A stretch of 64,000 bases of DNA from Isoetes taiwanensis (lineage: Eukaryota; Streptophyta; Lycopodiopsida; Isoetales; Isoetaceae): positions 7,693,012 through 7,757,011 of the forward strand of contig JAJEKV010000046.1 of the NCBI GenBank assembly GCA_021234155.1, given 5' to 3'. The stretch's first letter is position 1; the number at the start of each line of letters is the position of its first letter. The position numbers and the translations under genes were made by a program. The notes below the pieces were generated by a model. The model did not search any database. It saw only the letters and a program-made list of their open reading frames with translations, and was not told where the DNA came from. Shown here piece after piece: positions 41,790 to 54,310 of the stretch.

Positions 41790-43123
41790 GAACACAAGTG
41801 CCATATGATGCAACAGTTCTATAGGTTGGAGCAGGGCAATAAGACAGTCCAGAAGTACACTGAAGAGTTCATGAGGCTGAGGCTCTATGTGCCAAAATTA
41901 AGCGAAAGACATGCAGTAGAGGGGTACATTGAAGGCTTGAACGAGGAGATCAGGAAGCTGGTGAGAGCAATAAACCCCAAGACAGTGTCAGAAGCAGAGT
42001 CCAAGGCAGTGAGCTTATAAGGAACAGGACCTCAAGCAAATGGGCCGAGGCAACAGTATTATCAGGACAAGGGGAAGGCTACAGGAAGCTACAGCCCAAG
42101 AGCAACAAGCCCAGCAGCTGCCAGACCGGTACAACGCAAACTATGGGAAGCAAGAAAATGCAAATTTTGGCAAGCAGGATAAGAAGCAGGTCCGCTTCAA
42201 GGACAAGGAGCAAGGAGGTGGCTCAAACTACTCCAAAGCAGTAAAGCAGTTCTTACAGTCCATCCCCAAGGAGAAGAGGCAGGAATATATTGAAAAGCAG
42301 TTGTGCTTCAGGTGCTTCCAGCCAGGACATCAGACACATAATTGCCCATTTGTGATGAATGCAGCGTTAGCAGAGCTAGGAGGATGGGAGACACCCACAG
42401 ACATCGACGAAGAAGATGCTCCCAACTACATCCAGGGTGAGTGCCACATCTTTGCCGCTATTGACTCCGAGAATGCTGAAAGTCAGTACCAAGTCATTTC
42501 GACGATTGGGAAGGCCCGAGCCAAGCCCTTCATAGTGCTGATGGACACAGGGAGTACCCACAATTTTGCTTCGCCAAGGATGGTAGAGATGTTGAAGCTG
42601 AAGCCTTTGAATTCCAAGCCTAGACCAATTGTGTTGGCAAGTGGGGCAATCCGACACATAGCAGGGAAGAGGATCAACTTCAGTATAGACTTGCCATGTA
42701 TCAATGTTGGAATAGGAACAGAAGTGATGAACATAGGCAAGTACGATTTGATCATAGGCATGGAATATCTTGGACCGGCTGGAGCCGTAATTGATTGTCG
42801 GGAGCAAAAAGTAACCTTAACGACGCCAGAGGGCAAGGTCATTGAGATATTTGGTAAAGAAGTCACCCTAATCATGCAATGCATGTATAGTAAGAAGCTA
42901 CTTAAATGCATAAGGAATGAGCAAGTGGCCTATTTCTTTAAACTCAAAGTTGACAAGCAAGACGCAGAGGAAGACAAAGAGGCCAAAGAGTTTAGCAAGC
43001 TCCCAAAGCCGATAGCCAAGTTGGTGAAGGAATTCCATGATTTGTTCCCAGATGAGATTAAGCAACTTCCACCTTACAGAGGAGTCGAGTGTGAAATAGC
43101 ACTTGAGCCAGGAACGAAGCCAA
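41790..43123 (+). pseudogene. Gag and protease of chromovirus G3
   Basis: Gag starts inside the capsid domain (QQFYRLEQGNKTVQKYTEEF, VEGYIEGLNEEI) and reads on after a stop and frame change at about 42020. The knuckle CFRCFQPGHQTHNCP follows. The protease has an intact catalytic DTG (VLMDTGSTHNFASPRM, 42535-42580) and GKYDLIIGMEYL. The frame then runs into the RT linker (FHDLFPDEIKQLPPYRGVEC) and ends abruptly at 43123, where a TIR transposon begins. The missing RT half is found on the opposite strand at 47929. No 5' LTR remains, because the left side joins a hAT fragment. Confidence 0.9.
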
Positions 43124-44250
43124 CACACTGACCCCAATTTTTTGTCCACAATTATTTTTTACTTGTACGGAAGTGTTGTTTTATGCCAAAAACAACACCA
43201 AAATGGCCCCAAAAGTCCACGTGGCCCGTTTATCCGGATTTGCACAAAGAGACAGTGGTTTTTTTGCAGAAAAATTCCACTGTGGTTTTTTTGGCACCCT
43301 TTTTTTTTGGTCAACGTGTCTTTTTTTTCACTATTGTTTTTCGCAAAATTTTGTCAACGTGTGGTTTTTTTCACGAGCCATATGTTGTTGTTCATCAAAA
43401 TAACACGCGTTGGTTTAGATATTACTACACGTGTAAACTTAAATTACAACGTCAAAGTAAGATGGTTTTTAAAAAAAATTACATGTCATTTAACCAAGTA
43501 CCACCTGTTACTTAAATCTAGTTATTGTTTTTAATGCTACTAACTATTGTTTTTCTAAAATAAAGACATGTAAAAAAGCACTATTAATACACATAGAAAA
43601 AGAAAGATGATGTTTCCAATGTGTCTTTAGGCCAATGTTTTTTATGAATAGAATAGAACCATGCGTTGTTTATCTTTAAAATAGCACGCGTAGGTTTTAA
43701 CTTTACTACACCTGAAAAACTAAATTACAACACTAGAAATAAAGGACTACAAAGAAAAAGCGGCTGTAGGAAATGAACAAATGATGTTTTCAAGTGTTCT
43801 TTTTCTAAATATAGACACGTTGTTTCAAGTGTTGTTTTTGCAAAAATTAAAAAAATCATACATAGCCTTTTTTTATTTACGAAACACTACATGTGTTATT
43901 GAAATCTAGCTATTGTTTTCCTAAAATAAGGACGTGTAAAAAGTAATATTATAACACGTAGAAAAAACGTGAGTTTCTAATGTGGTTGTTTAATTAATGA
44001 GATATTGACACATGGCATGCTTTAGAAATAAAAAAATATTATAATTACATGTAGGAAAATCAATTGTTGTTTCTAATGGCTTATAACTAATTTATAATTT
44101 AAACCATTTGCTCCCACTTAGACCACTTTCCACTTTCATTTTTTGCTACTGTTTATATTTATTAAAGAATTCATAAATTTGACAACATAATTGTTGATTT
44201 TGAAGGAGCAGGGGCCAATATAAATCAGACTTATCATGTCTCATCAAATG
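43124..44250. mobile_element. TIR transposon X, left part
   Basis: Starts CACACTGACCCCAA directly after the G3 protease-RT linker; the first 26 bp recur with three changes at 47930-47955. The interior is T/A-rich with many GTGGTTTTT-type words and no coding frame. About 43500-43620 and 43885-43985 form a diverged direct repeat (ATCTAGxTATTGTTTT, CTAAAATAAxGACxTGTAAAAA). The 3-bp target duplication CAA and a CAC-type start would fit the CACTA (CMC) superfamily. The right limit of this piece is not resolved. Confidence 0.5.
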
Positions 44251-44500
44251 AACACTTAGCATTATTAATACGAAATGTTGCCAAGACTAGAACTTGAGCT
44301 GAAAATGTGATCCGGACAAAGGTTGAACAGAGGAAGCAAGGGGGTTTTAATTGCATATGTTTAATATACATGCACAACACACGAGGTTGCCCCCTAGGTG
44401 CAACCCTTTACGACTCTCAAGTACTTGTCACGATGACATGTACGTGTGACGTGGCAGTATAATATACTTATTAGATCGTATGTCATACTGGAACGTCACA
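44250..44500 (-). repeat. 3' LTR (part) of G3
   Basis: The plus-strand end GGAACGTCACA at 44500 equals the LTR edge of G2. It is followed by the polypurine tract. The other end is not resolved, so 44250 is an estimate. Confidence 0.55.
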
Positions 44501-44514
44501 ATCTCCCCACCTTG
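44501..44514 (-). other. Polypurine tract of G3
   Basis: Minus-strand AAGGTGGGGAGAT next to the LTR edge at 44500. Confirms that the pol half of G3 runs on the minus strand. Confidence 0.75.
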
Positions 44515-45239
44515 AATTGATGTTGTCCTCAGCATCACGCGTCTCCCCGCCTTAGAAACCTGCATACCCTGCAATTATATTTGATGCATATAGTTTCACA
44601 ATATAATTACCCCAAGGTAATATTTTAATTTATCATAACACATCCTTGTTTAATATTATACTATGATAAGAGGCTCTTTCGTCCTCTTGCTTTATCGTCT
44701 ATTATTCACAAAATTTTATGGCTTATACTATTATCATTAACGTAGTTTTCAAAATTCTCTAATTAAGGTTCCTTATTGTCTCCTTGCAACACATTATGAC
44801 AAAACATGTGTTGCCAGTCTTCGCAGTGCGACCTTCTTGCCGTTAGACTCTCCTATTGGCCTACAGGTCCAACACTACGTCAGTATACATTTAATTATAA
44901 AAAGTTGGTTGTTAGGGAACCACCCATTAATTACAATTTACATGGATGCAAGGCTAATCTCCCGGCGTAGGAAGATTATGTTTCTTCCATCTTGGCTGTG
45001 GAGACAGCGCCCTATCATGTCTAGGATGATCACTCATGCTTACACCTTTAATTGCCTTTGGCATGAAGGGTGGCGTCCTTCCCGTATTTGGGCATGAAGG
45101 ATGGCGTCCTTCCCGTGGTAGGCATTGACTAGAGGTGCTTTCCTATCAATGCATGCCTGAATGACCTCTTATCTCTCAAGGTCATCTACTTCCGTGGGAC
45201 GGAAGTAGACTTTTTAATCTACCTTCCACTCATCTATCG
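44515..45239 (-). other. G3 3' untranslated region
   Basis: No coding frame recognised. A ~33-bp direct duplication (GGCATGAAGGxTGGCGTCC) lies at about 45058-45110. Confidence 0.5.
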
Positions 45240-46440
45240 GTTCGGTGTCGACTACTTGGGTGACGAGCCGACCCGTGCATTGCTCCATGAATTGGGGGTA
45301 CTGCTTCTCCAAATCTGATTGTAGTACTACGTAACGTCTTCCACAGGTAAGTGCGTCCATTTCACTAGGTATTGGAGAAATTGGAATCTTCTTGTCTTCT
45401 TATAGATCCTGTCAAGAAGAACCTCTGGGACGATTTCAAGCTGGTTGTCCGTCATTTCCAGTAACTCAGTTGTCTCCAATACTTCCTCTGGATTAGGAGT
45501 GTGCCTCTTCAGGAGATTTACATGGAAGACCCTATGGATTTTGAGATGTGCTGGCAGGTCTAACTTGTAGGATTGGCTACCTACTCTTTTGGTTATCCTA
45601 AATGGCCCAGCCCATCTTGGAGCAAGCTTCTTGCGATTCTTAGATCGCGGAGCTTTGCCTACTTGACTTTGATCTTCAACTATACATTGTCTCCCACCTG
45701 AAATTCCCTTACCGTTATGTGTTTATCGGCTATGCTTTTCTACCTACTTCTTTTGTTAGCGTGGTATCCTCATTACCTCTTCCACTAAAATTTCTTTGCA
45801 TGTCGGAGATAACATCTGCTAGGAGATTTCCACTTTTGACACTAGATTGTGCCATGTATCTGGGGTAAGACACTAATACCCATAATTAATCATGAAAAGA
45901 GACATCTGGGATGACTCCTGCTTGGTGCTGTTGTAGGCAAACTCCACTAAGTGGATGAAATCCTCCCACTTAGACTGCTTGTTCCACACACAATTCCTTA
46001 GCATGTCTTCAATGATCCAGTTGGTTCGCTCCGTCTGACCATCTGTCTGCAATTGGTATGTTGTGCTCATAGAGAGCTTCGTCTGAATGGTGGTAAACAA
46101 TTCCTGCCAGAATGCACTCATAAATTTAGAGTCTCTATCCGAGATTATTTCCCTCGGCATCTCGTGAAGTCTAAAGATCTCTTTGGTGAACAATACGGCA
46201 GTGTCCAATGCCATGTCTGTGGTCCTACACGGCACGAAATGTGCCATCTTCGACAACTTGTCCACCACCATCATTAGAGCATCCTTGCCTCTTACTGTCC
46301 TCGGCAGTCCTGTGATGAAATCCATACTTATGACTTTCCATTGGCAATGGCTCTAAGGCTCCTGGAATTCGGAGTTGCTCCGCTTTTGTCTGCTGGCATA
46401 ACTGGCACTCCTGAATGTACCTGGCTATTTGCTTCTTCAT
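45240..46440 (-). pseudogene. Integrase and chromodomain of G3
   Basis: Minus strand. The zinc-binding part is YIQECQLCQQTKAEQLRIPG (46225-46440). The catalytic core is MDFITGLPRTVRGKDALM, VDKLSKMAHFVP, ISDRDSKFMS, LQTDGQTERTNWIIEDMLRN (45873-46325), with Asp residues in place. The C-terminal GPY/F module is at about 45590-45700 (KLAPRWAGPF), and a chromodomain QYLVKWTHLPVEDVT lies at about 45340-45395. Integrase inserts cDNA and the chromodomain targets chromatin. Several stops and one-base shifts separate the parts. Confidence 0.88.
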
Positions 46441-46446
46441 GTCGGG

Positions 46447-47929
46447 TCAGAAGTAGCTGCTTCTGACCTTGAAATAGGTCTTCATGAACCCTGCATGCCC
46501 GGCTATGGGACTATTGTGTATATCGTGGAGTATCAACTTCCTTACTCCCGACGATTCTGGTACACACAATTTATTCTTGTGATATAGCAGGTTACCCTCC
46601 TTCTTATAATGCTTGAAGGTCTCCCTTTCCTTATCTGCTCTTGCCTTTATAGAAAGGCTTGCCCATACTTCTTTAAAGTCGTCGTCTGATGGCAACGTCT
46701 CTTCAATCCTTTTGCCATACTCACTTGTGAGAGTCGATATGGCGTTGCAATGGATTTTTGTCTTTAATGGCCTCCTGGAGAGCGCATCTGCGACTACATT
46801 TAGCTTGCCGGGCTTGTAGACTATTTCGAAGTCGTACTCTTCGTGAAACCCCATCCACCTCCTTTGCCTCAAGTTCAGGAGTGGTTGCGTGAAGATGTAC
46901 TGGAGGCTTTGATGATCTGTATCTAGTTGGAACTTTCTTCCCAACAAGTAGTATCTCCAGATTCTCAAGGCCCTCACAATGGCCAAAAGCTCTTGGTCAT
47001 GAGTCGGGTAGCGTTGTTCTGCATCATTCATCTTCTTGGAGTCGTATGTGACTACCCTTCCCTCCTGCATGAGGACTGCTCCTGTTGCTAGCTTGCTAGC
47101 ATCTGTTGCTACAAGCTTATCCTTGCTTGGATCCGGCAAGACTAAGACTGGCGCGGGTGTTAAAGCTTCCTTCAACGTCTCAAATGCTGCATGGGCCTTC
47201 CTTTGCCAATGACTCGCCCAATCTTTTATCTTTTCTGCTTTGGTGAGATCTGTCAATGGAGCTGCCACCTTTGCAAAGTTCTTAACGAACTTCCTATAAT
47301 ACCCTGCTAAGCCGAGGAAGCTCCTCACTTCATGGATGTTCTTTGGTGTCGACCAATCAATTACCGCTTCAATCTTTGCAGGGCCGGTGGAGATCCCTTC
47401 CGTTGTGATTACATGCCCCAAGTACTCCACCCTTTCTGTCGCAAAGTGACACTTGGATAGCTTCACATAAAGCTGATGCCTCCTCAACTTTTCAAGTACC
47501 TTCCTCAAGTGCTGGGCATGCTCCTCTAAGGATTTGCTGTAAACTAGAATGTCATCAAAGAAAACTATGATGAATGCATCTAGGAATTCGGGGAAACCAT
47601 CATTCATGAGCTTCATGAAAGTTGCTGGAACGTTGGACAATTCAAAAGGCATCACTGTGAACTCATAATGGCCATATCTCGTCCTGAATGCAGTCTTATG
47701 GATGTCCTCTTCCTTGATTCTGATCTAGTGATAGCCTGACCTCAAATCTATCTTGGAGAAGACCTTTGCTCCCTACAGCTGGTCCATCAAATCATCTGAT
47801 CGAGGTAGAGCATATTTGTTCTTGATGGTGTGCTAGGTCTATTAAACCCTAGGTCTAGCAACTCCTGCAATTGCTTCTTCAATTCCGTCAACTCCTGAGG
47901 TGACATTCTGTAGGGCACCTTACTTGTTG
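46447..47929 (-). pseudogene. Reverse transcriptase and RNase H of G3
   Basis: The minus strand starts at 47929 with the linker ...[18 protein letters not shown], which continues exactly where the protease half stops at 43123. A long open frame (47655-46447, 402 codons) has [49 protein letters not shown], RNase [27 protein letters not shown] and ADALSRR. The fingers region 47660-47929 contains stops. Best preserved pol in the window. Confidence 0.93.
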
Positions 47930-48480
47930 CACACTCACCCCAAGTTTTGGTCCACTGTCGAAAAGTATAGTTTTCTTAGGTCCACATGTTCTTTATTCAG
48001 AGATTTCAAAAAAACCTACATGTAGATCTGTGGAGGTGTGGTTTTACTAACTAACGGTATTGTTTTTTAAGTGGACAAGGAACGTCCACTGTTATTTTTT
48101 TAAGGAGCTGTGGTTTTTGTTTTTTTAGGGACAGTGGTTTTAAGGAGGTATGTTTTTGTCAAAAAGCGTGTTTTTTTCTTTTAAGGTAGTGGTGTTTTTA
48201 AGGAGGTGTAGTTTTTGGAGGTGTGGTTTATAAGTAAGTGTAGTTTTTTTTTTTTTTTTTAAGATTTTGTGGTCTTTGTTTTTTAGGGCGTGTGGTTTTT
48301 AAGGAGGTATGTTTTTTGTTAAAAGGCTGTGATTTTTCTTTTGAGGTGGTGATGTTTCTAAGGAGGTGTAGTATTTGGAGGTGCGGTTTATAAGTAAGTG
48401 TAGTTTTTAAGGAGGTTTTTTCTAAATGATGTGGGGTGTGGTATTTTAAGGTTCTTTATAGCCAATTTTGTAAGCATCAT
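47930..48480. mobile_element. TIR transposon X, right part (inverted)
   Basis: Begins CACACTCACCCCAAG at 47930, next to TTG (the complement of the CAA target duplication). The interior is full of GTGGTTTTT, AAGGAGGTxTG and GGAGGTGTGG words, reminiscent of subterminal repeats in CACTA elements. No coding frame. Both TIR copies now point the same way on the plus strand. Confidence 0.5.
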
Positions 48481-48694
48481 TATACAATCATTACCTTTGC
48501 TCCCATCCATATGACACCCATAAAGTATTCATGTTGTCATTACATGCCATGTGTAAAATGCAATATCTCATCTATTGTCCCTCTACCCCTCATGCTTATA
48601 GAAAACTAGAATGCAAAGGCATTATGAAGATCCCAAAATTGAATTGAATTGAATTTAACTTTAACATCCATGGGGACCAACAAGTCTATCAGAT

Positions 48695-49134
<440 letters not shown>

Positions 49135-50770
49135 ATGGACAAAGTTTCTGTCCACTTGGCTCAAACATGCCACCTAGGCTCAAACATGCCAAGGTGGCTC
49201 AAACATGCCACCAAGGTGGCTCCAACATGCCACGCGGGCTCTAACATGCCATGCAAGCTCCAATATGCCAAGGTGGCACAAATATGCCACGTGGGCTCCA
49301 CCATGGCACCTAGGCTCCAACATGCCAAGGTGGCTCACAACATGCCACCTAGGCTTAAATATGCCAAGTTGGCTCAAACATGCCACCTAGGCTCCAACAT
49401 GCCACCGTGGCTCTAACATGCCACCTAGGCTCAAACATGCCACGTGGGCTCCAACATGCCATCTAGGCTCCAACATGCCAAGGTGGCTCACAACATGCCA
49501 CCTAGGCTCCAACATGAAAGGTGGCTCAAACATGCCAAATGGGCTTCAACATGCCACCTAGGCTCCAACATGCCAAGGTGGCTCAAACATGCCACGTGGA
49601 CTCCAACATGCCACCTAGGCTCCAACATGCCACGTAGGCTCCAACATGTCATCTAGGCTCCAACATGCCAAGGTGTCTCAAACATGCCATGTGGGCTCCA
49701 ACATGCCACCTAGGCTCCAACATGCCAAGGTGTCTCAAACATGCCACGTGGGCTCCAACATGCCTAGGTGGCTATAACATGCCACCTAGGCTCAAACATG
49801 CCAAGGTGGCTCCAACATGTCACCTAGGCTCCAACATGACAAAATGGCTCAAACATGCCACCTAGGCTCCAACGTGCTCAAACATGCCACACGGGCTCCA
49901 ACATGCCACATATGCTCCAACTTGCCAAGGTGGCTCAAATATGCCACGTGGGCTCCAACATGCCACCTAGGCTCCAACATTCCTAGGCACCCACATGCCA
50001 CCTAGGCTCAAAAATGCCAAGGTGGCTCAAACATGCCAAGGTGGCTCAAACATGCTAAAAAATGCCAAGGTGGCTCAAACATGTCAAGGTGGCTCAAACA
50101 TGTCACGCGGGCTCCAACATGCCACCTGGGCTCCAACATGCCACCTAGGCTCCAACATGCCAAGGTGGCTCAACCATACCACCTAGGCCCTAACATGCCA
50201 AGGTGTCTCAAACATGCCATGTGGGCTCCAACATGCCACCTAGGCTCCAACATGCCAAGGTGGCTCAAGCATGCCACCTAGGCTCAAACATGCCAAGGTG
50301 GCTCAAACATGCCACCTAGGCTCCAACATGCCTCCTTGGCTCCAACATGCCAAGGTGGCTCAAGCATGCCACCTATGCACCAACATGCCACCTAGGCTCA
50401 AACATGTCAAGGTGGCTCAAACGTGCCACCGGGCTCCAACATGCCACCTAGGCTCCAACATGCCAAGGTGGCTCAAGCATGCCACGTGGGCTCCCAACAT
50501 GCCAAGGTGGCTCAAGCATGCCACGTAGGCTCCAACATGCCAAGGTGCCTCAAACATTCCATGTGGGCTCCAACATACCACCTAGGTTCCAACATGCGAA
50601 GGTGGCTCAAACATGCCATCTAGGCTCCAACATGACAAGGTGGCTCAAACATCAACATGCCAAGGTGGCTCACGCATGCCAAGGTGGCTCAGGCATGCCT
50701 AGGCTCCTAACATGCCAAGGTTGCTCATGCATGCCACCTAGGCTCAAGGCATGCCACCTAGGCACTCCAA
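49135..50770. repeat. Minisatellite with ~19/38-bp units (CATGCCACCTAGGCTC)
   Basis: About 80 degenerate units, mainly of two types alternating: AACATGCCACCTAGGCTC and AACATGCCAAGGTGGCTC, with CACGTGGGCTC variants. The ACC-TAGG/AAGG-TGG pair can base-pair with itself. Long open frames in it are repeat shadows (CHLGSNMPRWLKH). An inverted copy lies at 53005-53295. Confidence 0.95.
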
Positions 50771-53700
50771 GTGGTGACATGGCATGCCAAGCAAGCAAGG
50801 CCAAATTTTGACTAGGCCAAAAATATAAAGATGTCCATCTTTGGTCTTTTCATTGGGTGATGTTGGAAAATTTTGGATGGCATGGCTAGATGGTGGTGAT
50901 CTGGACATGATGACTAGGACTTTATGCAAGAAATATGATAACATTTGGAATTTTTGGTAGAGGAGTTTGGCAATGGATAGAATAGAGGGATCTTGAAGAA
51001 CTTAAAGCGCTGACATCCTTCGTCAAATGGAACCAGGCCAGGACTTTGCATGGCTTCCTCACCAGAGGGGAGAGGCCAGACCCCAGGAGACGGACCTCAT
51101 AAAGGTTGCCGAGGCAGCCTTTCCTGCCAGCGCTCCTCCGGGAGGGTAAATGCCAGTGCCCCCACTCCCAGAGCTCAGTTTCCCTATCCGACCGTTGAAT
51201 TCGCCATTCAACTAACCTGCTTTTCTTCGGTCCAAAGGGAACGCGTTCAAAAAAAATAAAAGATCGGTCCAAGAGAACTTATCAAGCCTTTCTCGTCTTT
51301 TCATTAAAAACTAATACAAAAATCAAAATGTCAAGGACCAGGTGTAGACACCCAAGTGTTTTGTCGTTGGAGCAGTACAAAGGCTCCGGAATGGAGATTC
51401 GACTTCACCATGCCATCAAGAATGGCGAAATTACCCTAGGGACCAAGTTACACGGTCATTTTTTGCAATGAAAAAAACATGGACCCTCTACATGGCAGTA
51501 TTCTGCAGCCACCTCTTAGACCAATTGACTACGAACATGTTGGACATGAGCTACTTTGGTGCTTCTTGGAAAAGAGGTAGTCTTCTACCCACGAAACTTG
51601 GTCTCCAGAGTAATGTCAACGTTTTGAGTCCATTGGCAAAGTCGGTTCCGCGATTCGGTGGGAAAGTTGCCGTCCGTGGCGGGGTTCTTTGGGAGAGGAC
51701 CTTTGGGGTGGCGCCTTGGAAGGTTTTAAAGGTCCATCTTCGGCATCAACACCCTCCCCCTCTACGGATGACATTGTGCAAGATTTTGGTCGAATCGACT
51801 AGGATATAGCCTCAAAGCGTAAACCACATTGTGTGTTGCTAGGTTATTGAAGGGTTTTACGTTATGGGGGTCGAGTTTTAGTCGATCGCGCTTGGGACAT
51901 GGTTGAGAATTTTGCAATTGAAAACATGAAGTAATAGGGGCTGATGGAATGGGGTTTGGAGTTATCCTCCTCCGGTGTGGCAATTAGAAGTCAAGCGCCT
52001 TTTTGCGGTAGCAAAATTGTTTGGGATCATTAGGGATGGCGGTAGATCAAACTCTATTATTTCGATTGCCATGGCTTTGCATGTGTGTTTAGCAAAGGTG
52101 CACCTAGCTATTTAAAAAGCGACCCCGTTTTAGCCTCGAAAACGTAAACCCTGTGTGTTACTAGGTTATTGTGGGGTTTCGTTTTGGAGGCCAAAAATGG
52201 TCATTTTCTTAGATAACTAGGTGCACCTTTTTCCATGAGCCATAACAGAAATAGCAGAGTTTGGATCTATTAGCCATCCGAATGATCCCAAAATTTTTTG
52301 CTACTGCAAAAGGCACTCTTTTCTAATTGCCACACTGGAGGAGGATAACTCCAAACCCCATTCCATCGATTCCTATTGCTTCATGTTTTCAATTGCAACT
52401 TCTCAACCATGTCCCAAGTGCAACCGACTAAAACTCGACTCCCATAACGTAAACCCTTCAATAACCTAGCAACACACAGGGTTTACGTTTCGGAGGCTAT
52501 ATCCTAGTCAGATTCGATCAAAATCTTGCACAATGTCATCGCCTAGAGGGAGGGTGTTGATGCGAGGAAGATGGACCTTTAAAACCTTAGAAGGCGAGGT
52601 TTAAAGGTCCTCTCCCAAAGAACCACGCCCGCGAACGAGCAACTTTCCCCACTCCGGAATCGTGAATTGACTTCGCCAATGGACTCAAAACATTGACATT
52701 ACCTTGGAGACCCAAGTTTTCGATGTAAGACTATCCCTTTTCAAGATAAAAAGTAGCTCATGTCCAACATGTTCGTGGTCAATTGGTCTAAGAAGTGGTT
52801 GGAATCTTGCCGCCATGTAGAGGGTTCTGCTTTTTTAAGTTGTAAAAATGACCAGGTGTAACTTGGTCCCTAAATTTAAAAATAGATTCGGGATGGCACA
52901 ATAAGATTGAATCTCCATTGAAGCTTTTTGTACTGGGAAACGACAAAATGCCTCTACCAAAAATTCCAAATGTTATCATATTTCTTGCATGAAGTCCTAG
53001 TCATCATGCCCACATGGCATGTTTGAGCCACCTTGGCATTTTTGAGCCACCTTGGCATGTTGGAGCCTAGGTGGCATGTTGGAGCCACCTTGGCATGTTG
53101 GAGCCACCTTGGCATGTTTGAGCCTAGGTGGCATGTTGGTGCCTAGGTGGCATCACCTTGGCATGTTTGGAGCCTAGGTGGCATGTTGGAGCCCACATGG
53201 CATGTTTGAGCCACCTTGGCATATTTGAGCCCACATGGCATGTTTGAGCCACCTTGGCATGTTGGAGCCTAGGTGGCATGTTGGGAGCCCAGGTGCCACA
53301 CTAGGAGGAGGATAAATCCAAACCCCATTCTGTCAGTTCCTATTGCTTCACGTTTTCAACTGCAGCTTCTCGACCATGTCCTAGGTGCAACCGACCGAAA
53401 CTTGACCTCCATAACGTAAACCCTTCAATAACTTATAACAACACACAAGGTTTACGTTTCGAGGGCCATATCCTAGTCAGATTCGACCAGGATTTTGCAC
53501 AATTTCATCATGTAGAGGGAGGGTGTTGATGCCAGAAGATAGACCCGTAAGACCTTTCAGAAGCAGCTTGCTCCAAATGTCATCTCTCGAAGGCCCCTGT
53601 CCATGGACGGGCAACTCCCCCACTCCGAAACTGTGAACTGGCTTCTCTTTGCCAAAAATGTCTATGCAACTTGGCCATTTGGGTAATTTGGTAATTCTGG

Positions 53701-54310
53701 ACGACATGGCGAAGTCGAATCTCCATTTTGGAGCCTTTGTACTGCTCGAACGACAAAACACTTGGGTTTCTACCACGATTAGCCCGTGGGGCGGCCAGCG
53801 GTTTGATAGGTTCTCGGGACCGATCTTGGATTTTTGAACCTGCTTTCGAAGCATGTTACATGAGCGACCCAGATTCAATGGCCCGGATAAAGGGGCCGAG
53901 CTGGGGGAGGGGGCATTGGCGTACATCCTCTGGGAGGAGCACTGCCAGGAAAGGCTTCCTCAGCAACCTTTTTGGGGTCCGTCTCCTGGGGTCTGGCCTC
54001 TCCCCTCTGGTGGGGCAGCCACACAAAAGTCCTGGCCTTGTTCGACTTGGGGAAGGGTGACAACACTTTAAGTTCTTCAATATCGCTCTATTCTATCCCT
54101 CGCCAAACTCCTCTACCAAAAATTCCAAAGGTTGTCGTATTTCTTGCATAAAGTCCTAGTCATCATGTCCACGTCACCACCATCTTGCCATGTCACCCAA
54201 AATTTGCCAACATCACCCAATGAAAAGACCATAGATGGATATCTTTTCATTTTTTACCTAGTCAAAACTTGACTTTGCTTGCTTGGCATGCCATGTCACC
54301 ATTTGGAGTG
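50756..54310. repeat. Large fold-back inverted repeat
   Basis: The left arm (about 50920-52140) and right arm (about 52170-52985) are inverted copies around a centre near 52150 (GGTGCACCTAG and CTAGGTGCACC flank it). A further inverted copy of the outer left arm (50756-51800) lies at 53300-54310, beyond the inverted minisatellite. Matching blocks include GACTAGGACTTTATGCAAGAAATATGA (50920s) with its complement at 54140s and 52980s, and the GGGGAGAGGCCAGACCCC block at 51065 with 53990s. Arms are 80-90 per cent alike by eye. Open frames here (for example 53477-54060) come as mirror pairs and show no known domain. Confidence 0.85.
53005..53295. repeat. Inverted copy of the minisatellite
   Basis: About 14 units of GGCATGTTTGAGCCACCTT and GGCATGTTGGAGCCTAGGT, the reverse complement of the 49.1-50.8 kb array. 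Confidence 0.95.

Noticed and set aside
49135-50770. CRISPR array
   Set aside because: Units are contiguous degenerate tandem repeats without unique spacers, in a plant genome.
49135-50811. Series of open frames rich in CHLGSNMPRWLKH
   Set aside because: Translation of the minisatellite; no start context, frame changes with every indel.
53477-53926. 149-codon minus-strand open frame
   Set aside because: Lies in the fold-back arm; corresponding parts of the other arms are broken and no domain is seen.
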